Below, in pieces: positions 1-10,736 of a stretch of DNA of 64,000 bases. Where the stretch lies: assembly GCA_012931725.1 (NCBI GenBank), contig CM022949.1:68398011-68462010 (forward strand), given 5' to 3'. Under the pieces are notes generated by a model that saw nothing but the letters and a program-made list of their open reading frames with translations, searched no databases and was not told the origin of the DNA. Origin of the DNA: Litsea cubeba. Lineage: Eukaryota > Streptophyta > Magnoliopsida > Laurales > Lauraceae. A program made the translations under genes and the position numbers. Numbering within the stretch: the first letter of the stretch is position 1; each line of letters opens with the position of its first letter.

Positions 1-1390
1 TCCCTAGTATCTCTTGACTGACTTATTCCGACTTTTGTGTGCACTAGCTCATGCACAGTAAAAACCTAGCTTTTGGAAAATATTTCCAAAACTGAATCTC
101 ATGAATCTATAAGTTCTAAAGGCCTGTCTATGGACTCAAGCAATTCTTGTAGCAATTACCTCTGCTTCATTTAGGTTATCTTCCTGTTGAGTTTCAAAAG
201 GATTTAGGTTACCTCTGTTTCATTGCATATATCTCAAGAACTGTGGGAGTAATTGCATCAACTTGGTTTTCAATGTTGACGATATTTCTAGCTAGTATCG
301 GCACAAAGCTCTCGTAAGATGCGAAATGTTTTCTCATTTAGAGTTTAACTCTTTCATGGATATAAGTGGAACAACTTTTGTAATAGGTAACAATATTTGA
401 TGGTATGGATCCTCTTGCAGGTAACTAGGAGAAATTCAAAATTTCACACTGTAATTCATCGGCAACACCAATGTCAAAATTCATTGGTTAATGCTTTCCA
501 TTTTTGGTAACATGAGTTGGAACAAGTTCAAATGCAACTGAACACTCATGCTTCAGCTGTTGGGAATCTAGCTTTTGTACAGACATGCTTTTCATCTGGA
601 TGTCAATTTGCAGAGTAGAAACTCTTGGCACATAACAAAGTGTTTTAAGGATTGATCACTGGAGAATTGTCCAGAGAGAGAGAGAGACTATTGCTTTTGT
701 TAGCTAGAAGAGTGGTTCTTTCAAGTTGTAAGCAGTCGGTTTGATAAGTTCTACCATGCAGGCAAAGTTCGGTTTGATAAGTTCTACCATGAAGGCAAAG
801 TTCTTAGGTAAGAAGCGGTTAGGGGTCTCATTAAGAGCACTTGGACGCAAACCATCCTCAATGCAATTATAGAAAAATCTATAGCAAATTCAGCAGTTTA
901 GCTCTTAAGGTGTTTTTTCCCCATAAATTCACATATTTAAAGCATTTTCCATGTATAGTTTAGCTCTTAAAGGTTGTTTGTTTGAACTAATTCACGTATG
1001 TAAAGCATTTTGTGTTTAAAATTTTGACATGTGAATGTGTGTTTGGATGTGTTACATAAGCGAAATTTCATATGGGTGTAATTAGTGTATGGAAAGAAGT
1101 GAAAAGAGTTTCCCCCGTTAAAAGAAGTTGGTTTCAAAGGCACCCATCTTTAACAGCACATCAAATTATAATAATCATAGTGGGCCCCATCCACCAAATA
1201 AGCAATAATCCTGGATGCCTCTGATCTAATAATGATGGAACCATGTTGAGATCTTGATAGGGCACACTCACCGAAATGAAACAATCATGGTTGGTCCAGT
1301 CACCTAAAGAGAATCGTGGCGGGCTCCTAGCTAGAGATAGAATCACAATGGGACTCTCCCAACTAAATAAGATAATCATGTTGGCCCCCA
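1..1390. other. Intergenic, no gene recognised
   Basis: AT-rich sequence with only short open frames on either strand and no domain I can recognise. It contains one small tandem duplication (737-802) and a short GA run near 678-691. The stretch before 1391 may include a decayed upstream part of the L1 remnant, but I cannot show that. No tRNA, rRNA or splice-bounded coding exon was seen. Confidence 0.5.
737..802. repeat. 33-bp tandem duplication
   Basis: Two adjacent copies (737-769 and 770-802) of a 33-bp unit beginning CGGTTTGATAAGTTC differ by one base (GCAGGC versus GAAGGC). This is a simple local duplication in non-coding DNA. Confidence 0.8.
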
Positions 1391-1575
1391 AGGCGAAGGG
1401 ATAGGTCGAAAAGGACGTGGATGGAAGAAGTAAAAATAGATATGAAGAAGTACAACATATTTGAGGATTTGGCTTGTGATAGATTGGAATGGAGAAACAT
1501 AATTCATGTAGCCAACCCCATCATAGTTGGGACAAGGCTTTGATGGTGGTGGTGGTGCTGATGATGATGATGAAG
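1391..1575 (+). mobile_element. L1-type LINE 3' end remnant
   Basis: An open stretch of 50 codons (1391-1540, stop TGA at 1541-1543) matches the C-terminal tail typical of plant L1 ORF2 proteins: an Arg-rich start, then RTWMEEVKIDMKKYN, a DRLEWRN block and IHVANPI before the stop. It is followed by the usual low-complexity tail, here GGT/GAT trinucleotides to about 1575. Everything upstream (endonuclease, reverse transcriptase) is missing, as in 5'-truncated LINE insertions. Seen: reading frame and tail. Known: this terminal block is common to plant L1 ORF2. The 5' limit of the insertion is not determined. Confidence 0.75.
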
Positions 1576-3664
1576 AAATCATAATGGTCCCTAATTCCAT
1601 AATAATGTTACCTTTGAGATGGTAAGAAAATGCTGCTAGACAAACTTGTAAAATCTTGAACATATGTAACATTTTACTAGTTTCAGTTCACATAAGAAAA
1701 ATGGGAAATTAATTCTATGGTCCTTGCCTTTTGTCCTAATTATCCACAAGTCTAAAGATTTATGATTTAGTCCCCAAATCCTTCGTAAAGTATAATCCGT
1801 GTGGCCAAAATCAAAGGATACATGGTTATAATTGGTTAAGTCCCTATACTCACTCTTTCCAAGTGACTGAACCTTCTTTTTTTTTATATATATTATTCTC
1901 ACACTTTTTCTAAACAAATCGAACCCAAGCCATTCATATGTATGATAAGATTAATTATTTGAAATGATATATTTCCCTTGGTGCAAAAAAAAAAAAAAAA
2001 AAAAGTCTTGAAAAAAGAAAAAATACAGGGAAGAAACCAAGATAGTTGGAATCAACCATGTCACAACTACTGAAATGGATTCCATTTATAGGACCCAATT
2101 TTCCATCCTAATTTGGACCCATTGTATACCCATCACAGGAAAGAATCACATTGATTTGATGATCTGAAAAACCCACACTGAACATTGCACATTGAAATCA
2201 GGTCACCCGGCACTTTCTTCTCAAACTCCTATTAGTTGATGGTCAGTTCAAACTTCGAGTTGCATTCCCATTAAGGTGGGCTCACAGTTTGGATGGCCCT
2301 TTTTGTCACCCATTTCTTCTTCGTGTTCGAATTGGTTGCTGTAGCCCAACTTCCTGTAGTTCCCCGACTTTCTGGTGTTGTCTGATCTTAAAGGATCATG
2401 GTTTGTGCAGGAATGGGCTTGGGTTGGAAGGAGGGAAACAAAGAACGAAAATGAATAGATAATCTGTTTATTGTCATGGAATAAATGGGTTGGGTTGAGT
2501 TTGGCCAGATATAGGTCTGTGGCAGTTTGGTCATTTTCCAAAAAGGTGAGTTATACCCCGCACAAATCATAACTATTGTTGCTATTCTTTTGAATGAAAG
2601 GAACAACCTTCAAAGGATTTCAAAATCCTAGAGACTAAACAATACGTCTTTAAAAGCCAGGCACTTTTAAAAAATAAGGCCAAAAGACATTGACCATAGA
2701 ATATAGTTACCTACTTAAAAAAATTAAAATCTTAAATGGGAACATTCGATCTAACAATTTACGCATACCATCCATAACAAAGACCCCTTATTGCCCATAG
2801 TGGATAAAAGACCGGTCTCCATTGTCAAAACATGGGTTTCAATTATCAGATTCTCAATCACCTGATAGTTCAATATTTTGAGCTTGCATCATGAAGTGGT
2901 TTTGATATATTTAACTCAGGTTGCTTTCTCTGAAAGAGCCTAATGTTCCTAAGAGATAATACATTTGAACAAAGTTTATTAAGCCATGAGGAATAGAAAG
3001 GAGATCTTTCACCCAACTACATAGAAAGGCCAATGAGATAATTAGATGAAAGATGTCTCAAAGAAATGCAATTTCCTTTTTATTTCCCCAAACACAAGGA
3101 GGTAGATAGCTTAGAATGTGATCAAATAAAAAGAACAAAAATAAGGGGAAAAAAAGGAATGAAAAGTGTATCCATTAGAATCCAATGATAATGGTGACAT
3201 TGGAACTATATACAATGAATACCAAAGATACAAATAAGCAAAACTTCACTGAAGAATAATCCATATCAAATAAGATCACATATTCATATTATTCCTAAGG
3301 ATCGAGGAAACATACCCAAAAAAGTTTCTTCTCTCCTCAGGCCACCATGTTATAAAATTTTCGCAGACAAAGCTAATACAATTAGAAAAGTAATCAAGAC
3401 AATATTTGGATCCCGGGCAATTATCAGGAAGGGCCACCATAAAAATGTCCTGCCAAAAAAATAGGTTCACTAATCAGGAGGGCCACAGTATTATAAGGAA
3501 TATGGACAATTAGAAAAAGAAAAAAAAGAAGAAGAAATGATTAATAGTCCGTATTCAACATACATTGGTGCTATGTACGAGGTATACCAGACCAGTAGAC
3601 CAGACTGATTTTTCAGGCAGGTCAAGCACCTGACTGATGTCTCAGATCTCATGAGTATGACATC
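1576..3664. other. Intergenic region downstream of the PPR gene
   Basis: AT-rich DNA with no gene recognised. It includes a poly(A) run at about 1986-2004. The 3' untranslated region and polyadenylation signal of the minus-strand PPR gene should lie in its right-hand part, just below 3722, but no single signal stands out. Confidence 0.5.
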
Positions 3665-3721
3665 TTGAAGCATCATCTTTGCGCTAGCATCCTCAACACG
3701 CTTTATCCTGAATCTAAACCA

Positions 3722-5830
3722 TCACCAGTAATCACCACAAGAACAGGTCCCATCTTTGAAATGGTGAAATCGGCTGGCATCTCTCACAACAATTTCCCGT
3801 TTCATGACCATGGTTATCAACTTAATCATTTGATGGCAGTCACTGCAAACCCGATGGCCCTGCACTACTTGTAATGAAGTTGAATCAGATGTATTGATTA
3901 GACCAAAAGTGATTGCCAACATCTCACTATGGTAATATGACATCTGCTCTTCATGTTCTTTCACATCAGGAAGCAAAGATTTTCTGTCTGGGACATAACC
4001 TCGTTCCTCTACTTCCTTCACCAATTTATCCAATCTTTTATAGATCTCTTTGCTTTGGGGATGAGATTTATCTCCAAAAATAAACCCGTGAGGGCGTTTC
4101 TTGATTTCAATCCAACTACATGCACGAAGCAATCTCAACCCTTTTTTCTTCAAGATCTGGACAACCTTGGCAGCTTCATCGGGCTTTCCAGAACTGTTGT
4201 ATATGTTCAAAAGTACGATATAATTACTTAGCTTTTCAGGCTCCATTCCAAAAAGTCTCTCTGCAGCAAATTTCCCAAGCTCCAGATTCTGATGAAACCT
4301 ACAAGCTGTCAGCAAAGCAGCCCACATGTTCTCTGTAGGCCTGAAAGGAGCGTCTTTTATCAAAGCACAGGCTTCATCTAAAAGCCCTTCACGACCTAAC
4401 AACTCAATCATACATGCATAATGCATGGCACGCGGTTTAATCTTATGATCTCGACTCATCGACTCAAAAATATCCCACCCTTCATCTGACAGCCCCGAAT
4501 AACTACAGGCTGATAAAACAGCAAGAAAGGTCACATGGTTCGGAACCATTCCCTCGCAAATCATCTGCTGAAAGAGTTCAACAGCATCATTTCCTCGCCC
4601 ATGATTACCATATCCTGCAATCAGTGCATTCCAAGACTTAACATTTTTGGCTGGCATGTTATCAAAAACATGCCGTGCATCTTCGACCCTCCCCCATTTG
4701 CTATAAAAGTCCACCAATGCTGTATTAGCCACTATATCTGATCCAAACCCATGACGAACTAGACCGGCATGAGCTTGCTTAGCATGCTCTAATGAAGCTA
4801 TGCGACAACAAATCCTAACAAGTATTGAGTAAGTGAAGTGATCAATCTTCACACCTGAATCTCGCATCTCATAATACAAATCAAGAGCTTTCCCACTGTA
4901 TCCATGAAGAGCATAGCTTGCTATAATGGAATTCCAACCAACCACTGTCTTCTCTGGCATCTCATCAAAAACAATCTGAGCATCCTCAATGCACCCGCAT
5001 TTGCTGTACATGTCGATCAGAGCACACGACACAAAAATATCTTTATCTATTCCCATCTTCAAGACACAAGAATGCACCTGTCTACCAGCAAAAGCTATTC
5101 CCAAACCAGTAGCAGCACGAATTACCGAAGTGAATGTGCGGGACCCACCATCAGATAACTCCTCCCACATCAACAAGAACAACCGAAATGCCTCCTCGTA
5201 CTCTCCTGAATCGACAAGTCCTCCAATCATGGTGTTCCATGACACCAGATTTCTTTGAGGCATTTCATCAAACAGACAGCGGGCATCGATCATCATCCCG
5301 CATTTCACATGCATCAGCAGAACCCTGTTCCTCAAATACTGATCTGGTTCAAACCCAATTTTAACCATGTAGTTGTAAACCCTTTTAACCCCTCGGATCG
5401 ACTTCAAACCAATACATGCATTCACTAACGCATCATACGTGCTACTCACTAAAACATATTGGTTATCTACAACGTAATCATCGAACAATTCAAGGGCTTC
5501 TTCATACCTTTTGAAGAAAACCAACTTCTCAATCTGAGGACAGAGACCCAAATCAGGTTTCCTGATCTGGGTGTCCTGCAAATCAGCTTTCAACTCATCA
5601 AATCGAGCAGGCTTTGGTCTGGGCTTCGGCTGGAGGCCTTGTTCAAGGGAAGAGCACTTGATATGAGATGGGTTTTTCCATTTGGGGAATGCAGAATCAG
5701 ACCTCAAGGGAAAGAGAGTCATTTTCTGGGAAAGGAAGTTAAAACCATTCCCAAAACATGGGATTTTGAAGCTGATTTGGATTTGATCAGTGGGTATGTA
5801 AAGGAAAGGAGACAAAATGAGGTTTTCCAT
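3722..5830 (-). CDS. PLS-DYW pentatricopeptide repeat protein, probable plastid RNA editing factor
   Basis: Intact intronless frame of 702 codons. Residues 1-60 are Ser/Phe/Lys-rich and look like an organelle transit peptide. Alternating P, L and S repeats fill about residues 125-480 (for example SWNTMIGGLVDSGEYEEAF and GWNSIIASYALHGYSGKAL), then E/E+ motifs and a C-terminal DYW domain. The DYW domain keeps the deaminase-like zinc site (HSE at its start, then CSDC) and ends in CSCGDYW followed by TGA. PLS-DYW proteins bind single-stranded organellar RNA through their repeats and the DYW domain supplies cytidine deaminase activity for C-to-U editing. Length and the E/DYW wording resemble Arabidopsis At5g50390 (a 701-residue chloroplast PPR protein), recalled from memory and not searched. 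The first ATG at 5830 fits a full transit peptide. The gene lies alone, about 1.9 kb left of the transposon stack. Confidence 0.92.
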   Translation of the reverse strand: MENLILSPFLYIPTDQIQISFKIPCFGNGFNFLSQKMTLFPLRSDSAFPKWKNPSHIKCSSLEQGLQPKPRPKPARFDELKADLQDTQIRKPDLGLCPQIEKLVFFKRYEEALELFDDYVVDNQYVLVSSTYDALVNACIGLKSIRGVKRVYNYMVKIGFEPDQYLRNRVLLMHVKCGMMIDARCLFDEMPQRNLVSWNTMIGGLVDSGEYEEAFRLFLLMWEELSDGGSRTFTSVIRAATGLGIAFAGRQVHSCVLKMGIDKDIFVSCALIDMYSKCGCIEDAQIVFDEMPEKTVVGWNSIIASYALHGYSGKALDLYYEMRDSGVKIDHFTYSILVRICCRIASLEHAKQAHAGLVRHGFGSDIVANTALVDFYSKWGRVEDARHVFDNMPAKNVKSWNALIAGYGNHGRGNDAVELFQQMICEGMVPNHVTFLAVLSACSYSGLSDEGWDIFESMSRDHKIKPRAMHYACMIELLGREGLLDEACALIKDAPFRPTENMWAALLTACRFHQNLELGKFAAERLFGMEPEKLSNYIVLLNIYNSSGKPDEAAKVVQILKKKGLRLLRACSWIEIKKRPHGFIFGDKSHPQSKEIYKRLDKLVKEVEERGYVPDRKSLLPDVKEHEEQMSYYHSEMLAITFGLINTSDSTSLQVVQGHRVCSDCHQMIKLITMVMKREIVVRDASRFHHFKDGTCSCGDYW

Positions 5831-6147
5831 GGATGATTAGAGCAGGGAGTGGGAGAGGGGGAAGAAGGAATCTGAGATTTAGATTTGGTTGGAGATGATG
5901 AGATGATGAAGGGTTTATTGTTGGTGGTGGTGTTGTTGGGAGTTAGTTGTGGGATTCTACCTTCTTTCTTCATGTAGAAATTATTTTATGTATCATCTTC
6001 GAGAGTTCCGCCGGTTTATAGTGAGATCTGTCTTTGTTCGGGCAATTGCGTTGCGTGGCTTCAACAAGGGGAGTGGGGGTGGCGGAGATTTTGAAGAGGA
6101 ATATATATATTTGCAATCACGGAATATGAAAAGTTGAAAACACATCC

Positions 6148-6152
<5 letters not shown>

Positions 6153-6181
<29 letters not shown>
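6153..6181. repeat. (TA)n microsatellite
   Basis: Uninterrupted TA dinucleotides, about 14 units, some 320 bp upstream of the PPR start codon. Confidence 0.95.
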
Positions 6182-6185
<4 letters not shown>

Positions 6186-6586
6186 TTTTCGTTTAATGTA
6201 TCCCCTGATGTTTTTAGAATTTACAAATAGGTAGCTATGGTATGGTTTCCGTATTTATATATAATACCCTTTTTCAATTTAATACATTTTATGTGCCAAA
6301 ATCAATAGCCTTACAGCCACCCTAAAATTTTTACAATAAAATGACACTTTTGCCATTCTCTTCAACGCTATATGAATAATTTTGAATTTAAGCTTGATTT
6401 TATTTTCCTATAAAGCTTGTAACAATGACAATTACTATAATAGCCCATTTCATTAATTCAAATTGATCATGACAATCAACGCTTGTACTTATAATTAGTT
6501 ATAATTGACCCAATTTATTAATGGCCCATTATTGGATTGATAAAAGTTTCAACTTACATGAATATGGCTCATGTGTATGTGAGAAC

Positions 6587-6588
<2 letters not shown>

Positions 6589-6625
<37 letters not shown>
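6589..6625. repeat. (AG)n microsatellite
   Basis: Uninterrupted AG dinucleotides, about 18 units, in non-coding DNA upstream of the PPR gene. Confidence 0.95.
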
Positions 6626-6628
<3 letters not shown>

Positions 6629-7310
6629 GAATCATGATAAAATAATTGTACTTTTGTAAATAATGACACTTGATTTTTAATGGATTCAAGGGCAAAGCTA
6701 TCATTTTTATAAAAATTCAACACAAACCGGTTGGTGGTTGCCCATTCTCATTAAGACTACAGAATTTTGGGACATGGAAGATTAAAATAAAAAAGCAGGG
6801 TTATATAGAAATACTAAAACCATAGGGGCCTATTTACAAGTTATATAAACATTAGCGGGGTAAAAAATACCATTTTTTCAACTTTGATTGAAGTAGAGGA
6901 GATCTAAGGATTTGCCCTACCTTAATTGGGTTGTCAAAGGGTTGGGGCCAGGCTAGAGGGTAAGCCCCATACATATGGGTCGGGTGTAGGTCAAACAAAA
7001 GCTTTTTACGCAGTAAGCATGCCTACAATTTTTAGGACCTACCCTACTCTCAAGGGCCAGGACTGAGATAAGGCCGAACCAGGGCCAAAAGAAATTAATT
7101 CTTTTTTTTTCGATGACACTCGAATAGGAGATGTCTGACCATCTTGTATAACAGACACATAGCTGATAAAAGAACATGGCCAGACGACGCATGATGAAGG
7201 AATGCTAATGTGTCCGTGGATCCTCTACCCAACCTGTCAAAGCAATCCAAGCTAATCAATGCGTACTATCATTGGAGTCTATCCAATCTATACTTGCTGT
7301 CATTTGTTGT

Positions 7311-7745
7311 CTGTGGAAGCATGAAATCCAATATTTTTCCAACTCCATAATCCACGTGATAGGATTTACTGTCTCCACATTAATCTGTGGAAGCATGAAA
7401 TCCAATATTTTTCCAACTCCATAATCCACGTGATAGGATTTACTGTCTCCACATTAATATGTTTAGCATCACTAGCCTGTAACCCCACAACGAAGAGATT
7501 GGCTAGGCGTTACCCATCATGAATGGGTTGACTTTCCATTATACATGTTATAAATGTTGAAAAATTGTGGAAGCATGAAATCCAATGTTTTTCCAACTCC
7601 ATAATCCACGTGATAGGATTTACTGTCTCCACATTAATATGTTTAGCATCACTAGCCTGTAACCCCACAACGAAGAGATTGGCTAGGCGTTACCCATCAT
7701 GAATGGGTTGACTTTCCATTATACGTGTTATAAATGTTGAAAAAT
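7311..7745. repeat. Tandem repeat array crossing a transposon boundary
   Basis: A 74-bp segment beginning CTGTGGAAGCATGAAATC (7311-7384) is repeated directly at 7385. From 7386 a 180-bp unit is present twice in tandem (7386-7565 and 7566-7745) with only a few mismatches. Each 180-bp copy ends in TGTTGAAAAAT, which are the first 11 bases of the solo LTR starting at 7735. The duplication therefore spans the junction between flank and LTR. The units may be pieces of an LTR of the plus-strand Copia remnant that resumes at 9394. Confidence 0.85.
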
Positions 7746-9388
7746 AGGTGGGCCTCTAGGATAGTTTTCAAAAACTTTTGACCCACTTGATACAGGGATC
7801 AACTATCCAGAAGGCTATCAATCTGTCCAAGATGCAAACCCTCAATCTCATCTATCATGATCGGTAATACAATCTATCTAGGAGATAGAAAATCACTAAC
7901 TAACATACAATGAAGTAGATTATACCTTTGGAGCTCGGTTGGACTCTAATTGAGAAGTTGCTACTTTCTTTGAAGATGAAACGCTTTCACTTAATCAAAG
8001 TAAGATCTCCAACACCTTATGATCTTCCACGCTATGTCCCGTTATCAAATTCTCTTCTCAAGGAGATGGGTGGGATCTCCTAAAGAAAACTACTAGAAAC
8101 TCTAAGTAACTAGAAGGAGAACTAGAACTAGAAGAGGTTGTTGTGCAACACTTGCACAAGGAGAGAGGTGGGCATGAATTCCAAGGAGGGAAAGTGAGTA
8201 TGGATGTCCAGCCCCTAAGCCTCTCCTTTTATAACCCATAACACCCTCTCTTACTAATTATTAATTAGAATTCACACTTCCATTAGAATTAGTAACTATC
8301 TTCTTTTACTATTACCACTATTAGAAGTCTCACTTCAAATAGAAATAGTATCTTTCTAATTCCTTCCTTTTAGAGTTTAAGTAGAATTAGTAACTTGGGC
8401 TAGCGTGGGGACCACTAGGGATTCCTTAGAAAGCTGGCTCCAATCGGGACACGCGACCCCAATCTCATGTGCAATCCGGGCCCATAGTTAATTGCAAATA
8501 ACTCTATTATATAAATACAATTGCACTCCAGTCTTAGGAATAAATTACATAGAAGACCCTAAACTTCCCTATTACCACAAGTAGGCCCCTCTATCAATAT
8601 CGATGGATCAATTGGACCTGTCTTCCAAACTTGATCCATATCTTATTGTCCTTGAGCCCTAATTAATTATAATGATCAAAGGTACCTTTCCAATTAACTC
8701 TTAATCGGCATGGGTGTACACTTACCAATGATAAATCCATTATTTGGCACGAGGGGATATTAGAGATAGATTCCATCTTGACCATTGAATGTTCCCACAG
8801 CTCTAATACCATATACCCAAATCACCGAGGTGTTGAACTACAGTTGTCCTCACTCATTGGTGACTCAAAGCAAATGAATAGATAGAAACTTGAGTTCATT
8901 AATGTCTCAGGATTGAGAGCTTACTGCTAGGGAATTATGAGAGCAGACCTTAATATAAAGACATTGTTTATAAGGTGCTTCTCATGGTCCTTCAATACAT
9001 CTAATGTACCAGCACTATGATCCAGAATCTTTCATTCTGATGATCGAGACAAATCACACTATCTCATAGTGATCGAAATGCTGCAACCTTGTCAGTATGA
9101 GATGTCCAGTGACTCCAGTCTCATCACTGGTTGTGAAGATATTCAAGTATAAGATTTATTATACATGTCTCCCGTATATGGATCTCATCCATACACATGT
9201 ATTATATCTAGTATACTTATGGACTCCGGTTCATCTCATAAACCATTATGTCATTCGTATTGGTTATGTGCAAGTATATAATTAAACACCATTCATCTCA
9301 TGAAATGGAAAGCATGAATATATTGATTAATAAAGAAATGAATCAATTTATTACATCATATGCTGGTATTGAGACCATAAAACTAACA
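7735..9388 (-). mobile_element. Solo LTR of a Copia element
   Basis: A 1654-bp block starts TGTTGAAAAATAGG and ends ACTAACA, so it has the TG...CA termini of an LTR. It is flanked by the 5-bp direct repeat ATAAA (7730-7734 and 9389-9393). No internal retroelement sequence adjoins either end, so only one LTR remains, as after LTR-LTR recombination. Orientation is inferred as minus: a TATAAAAG motif lies on that strand (8226-8233), and the order of segments resembles the LTRs of Copia B, which is minus-oriented. The block interrupts the LTR end of the Copia remnant that continues at 9394. Confidence 0.8.
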
Positions 9389-9393
9389 ATAAA

Positions 9394-9906
9394 TACATAG
9401 TAAGAATTTCTCTCTGCTCACCTTGAGAAAAAGAGTTTTCTCAAAACAATTTTATGGTATCAGAGCTTCCGATGAGAACTAAGAATTGCTTCATTCCTTC
9501 TCACAATGTCTTCAGCCTCATCACTCAACCGAACTCCGAAGTACTTGTACTCGTAAATCTCAATATGGGAAATTTTGGTTCCTTGAAGCTAAACCAATCC
9601 AACTATTTGATGTCAAAAACACCAATAACAACACTAGTTGAGAGCCAAGTTTGCAAGGTTTTTTCAACGGAGAAACCTCTATGCTAGAATCTTACTTGTT
9701 GAATCCCAAAAGCACTACTGCTAATGGAGCCAAAGAGATTCCAAATCCAGATTATACAGACCGGAGACACATATCAAATGCTTCGAGGTTGGATAACAGG
9801 TACACTATCTGAAGATGTACTTTGCATAGTTGTTGGGCTAGATACCTCTTGTGTGGGGATGTTTCCTAAGACACCGGGATCGCAATTATCTTTGGTAAGT
9901 AACCAT
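9394..9906 (+). mobile_element. Truncated Copia element: LTR end, primer site, gag start
   Basis: Plus-strand remnant. 9394-9448 looks like the end of a 5' LTR (finishing CTCAAAACA). The initiator-tRNA-Met primer site TGGTATCAGAGC follows at 9455-9466. Then comes the start of a Copia gag of the UBN2 type, readable only across frames: LKLNQSNYLM near 9590-9613, and MLRGWITGTLSEDV with VVGLDTS near 9779-9850. Homology stops near 9870-9906, where Gypsy I begins, so the element was cut by that insertion. The exact junction is uncertain by some tens of bases. Confidence 0.7.
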
Positions 9907-10686
9907 TGATCTAGCCTCAGTGTCGGTCAAGTGCAGCTCGGCTGTCCTGACAGAGCGCCTACCGAGACCAAACTCTCCAATAACCTCGGCCACGCGCACC
10001 CTGGCATCCGTGCCGAGTCGCCAACCAGGTCAAGGTCTCTCACGACCTCGGTCAATCTCGACCCCGGCTCCGCCTCCTAGCCTCAGTAGTCTATCCCTGA
10101 AGGCCAGCCGAGACGGGTGCATGCAACCAAGTTCTTCTAGGAGCTCAGTCACGTCATGAGACGTGACAGTTCCAAGGCATGCGCAAGTCGCCATCCTAGC
10201 CGCCCATGCTCTCTGACAGAACGGCATCCAGCGGCTACATCTACATCAGGGCATGGCTCCAAGCAACGCCCGATGGGATTGAGGCCCAAAAAGTTAGCAG
10301 GGTAAGGCCCGATTAGACTATCATTTAATGAAAGGTGGGTTGACTAGACAAACATTTAATGAATTATGGGCTGATGTGAGTTTACTTCACAAGAGTATTA
10401 GGTTTCCATCATTAGCCCCACCAACTAGGGTCAACTCGTTTTGCTATAAATAGAGGACCCCCACTCCACTCCAAGGTATGCAGAACATTCCTAGCCGTTA
10501 CTCTGCTCCTCAAAATCTCCTTCCTACTAACTTAGGCATCAGAGAGCCTTGCGCTGCCCGCAGCTAGGGTCTTTGACTACTTCTCTTCTCCTTCCCTTTC
10601 AAGTTCTCTAGCATCAAATCACCACCAAGGAGTCCCAAGAAGACTTTAATCCTCATTATCAAGTCTGGATTATTTAGACACTTACA
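9907..10686 (+). repeat. 5' LTR of Gypsy I
   Basis: The right end (CTTACA, 10686) lies three bases before a primer-binding site, and a TATA box sits at 10445. The left end is placed by the disappearance of Copia gag homology and by TG at 9907; no second LTR is available in the window to confirm it. Confidence 0.55.
10445..10452 (+). promoter_or_regulatory. TATA box of the Gypsy I LTR promoter
   Basis: TATAAATA followed by GAGGACC, about 240 bp before the end of the LTR. This is the usual position for an LTR promoter, so transcripts would start near 10475-10485. The element is decayed, so present activity is doubtful. Confidence 0.7.
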
Positions 10687-10688
10687 AT

Positions 10689-10706
10689 TGGCGCCGTCTG
10701 TGGGAA
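10689..10706 (+). promoter_or_regulatory. Primer-binding site of Gypsy I
   Basis: TGGCGCCGTCTGTGGGAA directly follows the 5' LTR. This string is the usual minus-strand primer site of plant Tat-type Gypsy elements (complementary to the 3' end of a tRNA, commonly reported as tRNA-Arg). Confidence 0.85.
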
Positions 10707-10736
10707 AGTATTAACCCAAAATCTTCCTAAGCACCA

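Larger units (their letters stand above)
5831..7310. other. Upstream region of the PPR gene and AT-rich intergenic DNA
   Basis: Holds the presumed promoter of the minus-strand PPR gene. TATA-like AT stretches on the minus strand lie at about 6101-6111 and 6146-6160, but none can be assigned confidently. Two microsatellites (TA at 6153-6181, AG at 6589-6625) are listed separately. The remainder to 7310 shows no recognised gene or element boundary. Confidence 0.45.

Noticed and set aside
3665..5836. Several plus-strand open frames of 60-125 codons opposite the PPR gene
   Set aside because: They are mirror frames of a well-conserved minus-strand coding sequence and have no independent signal.
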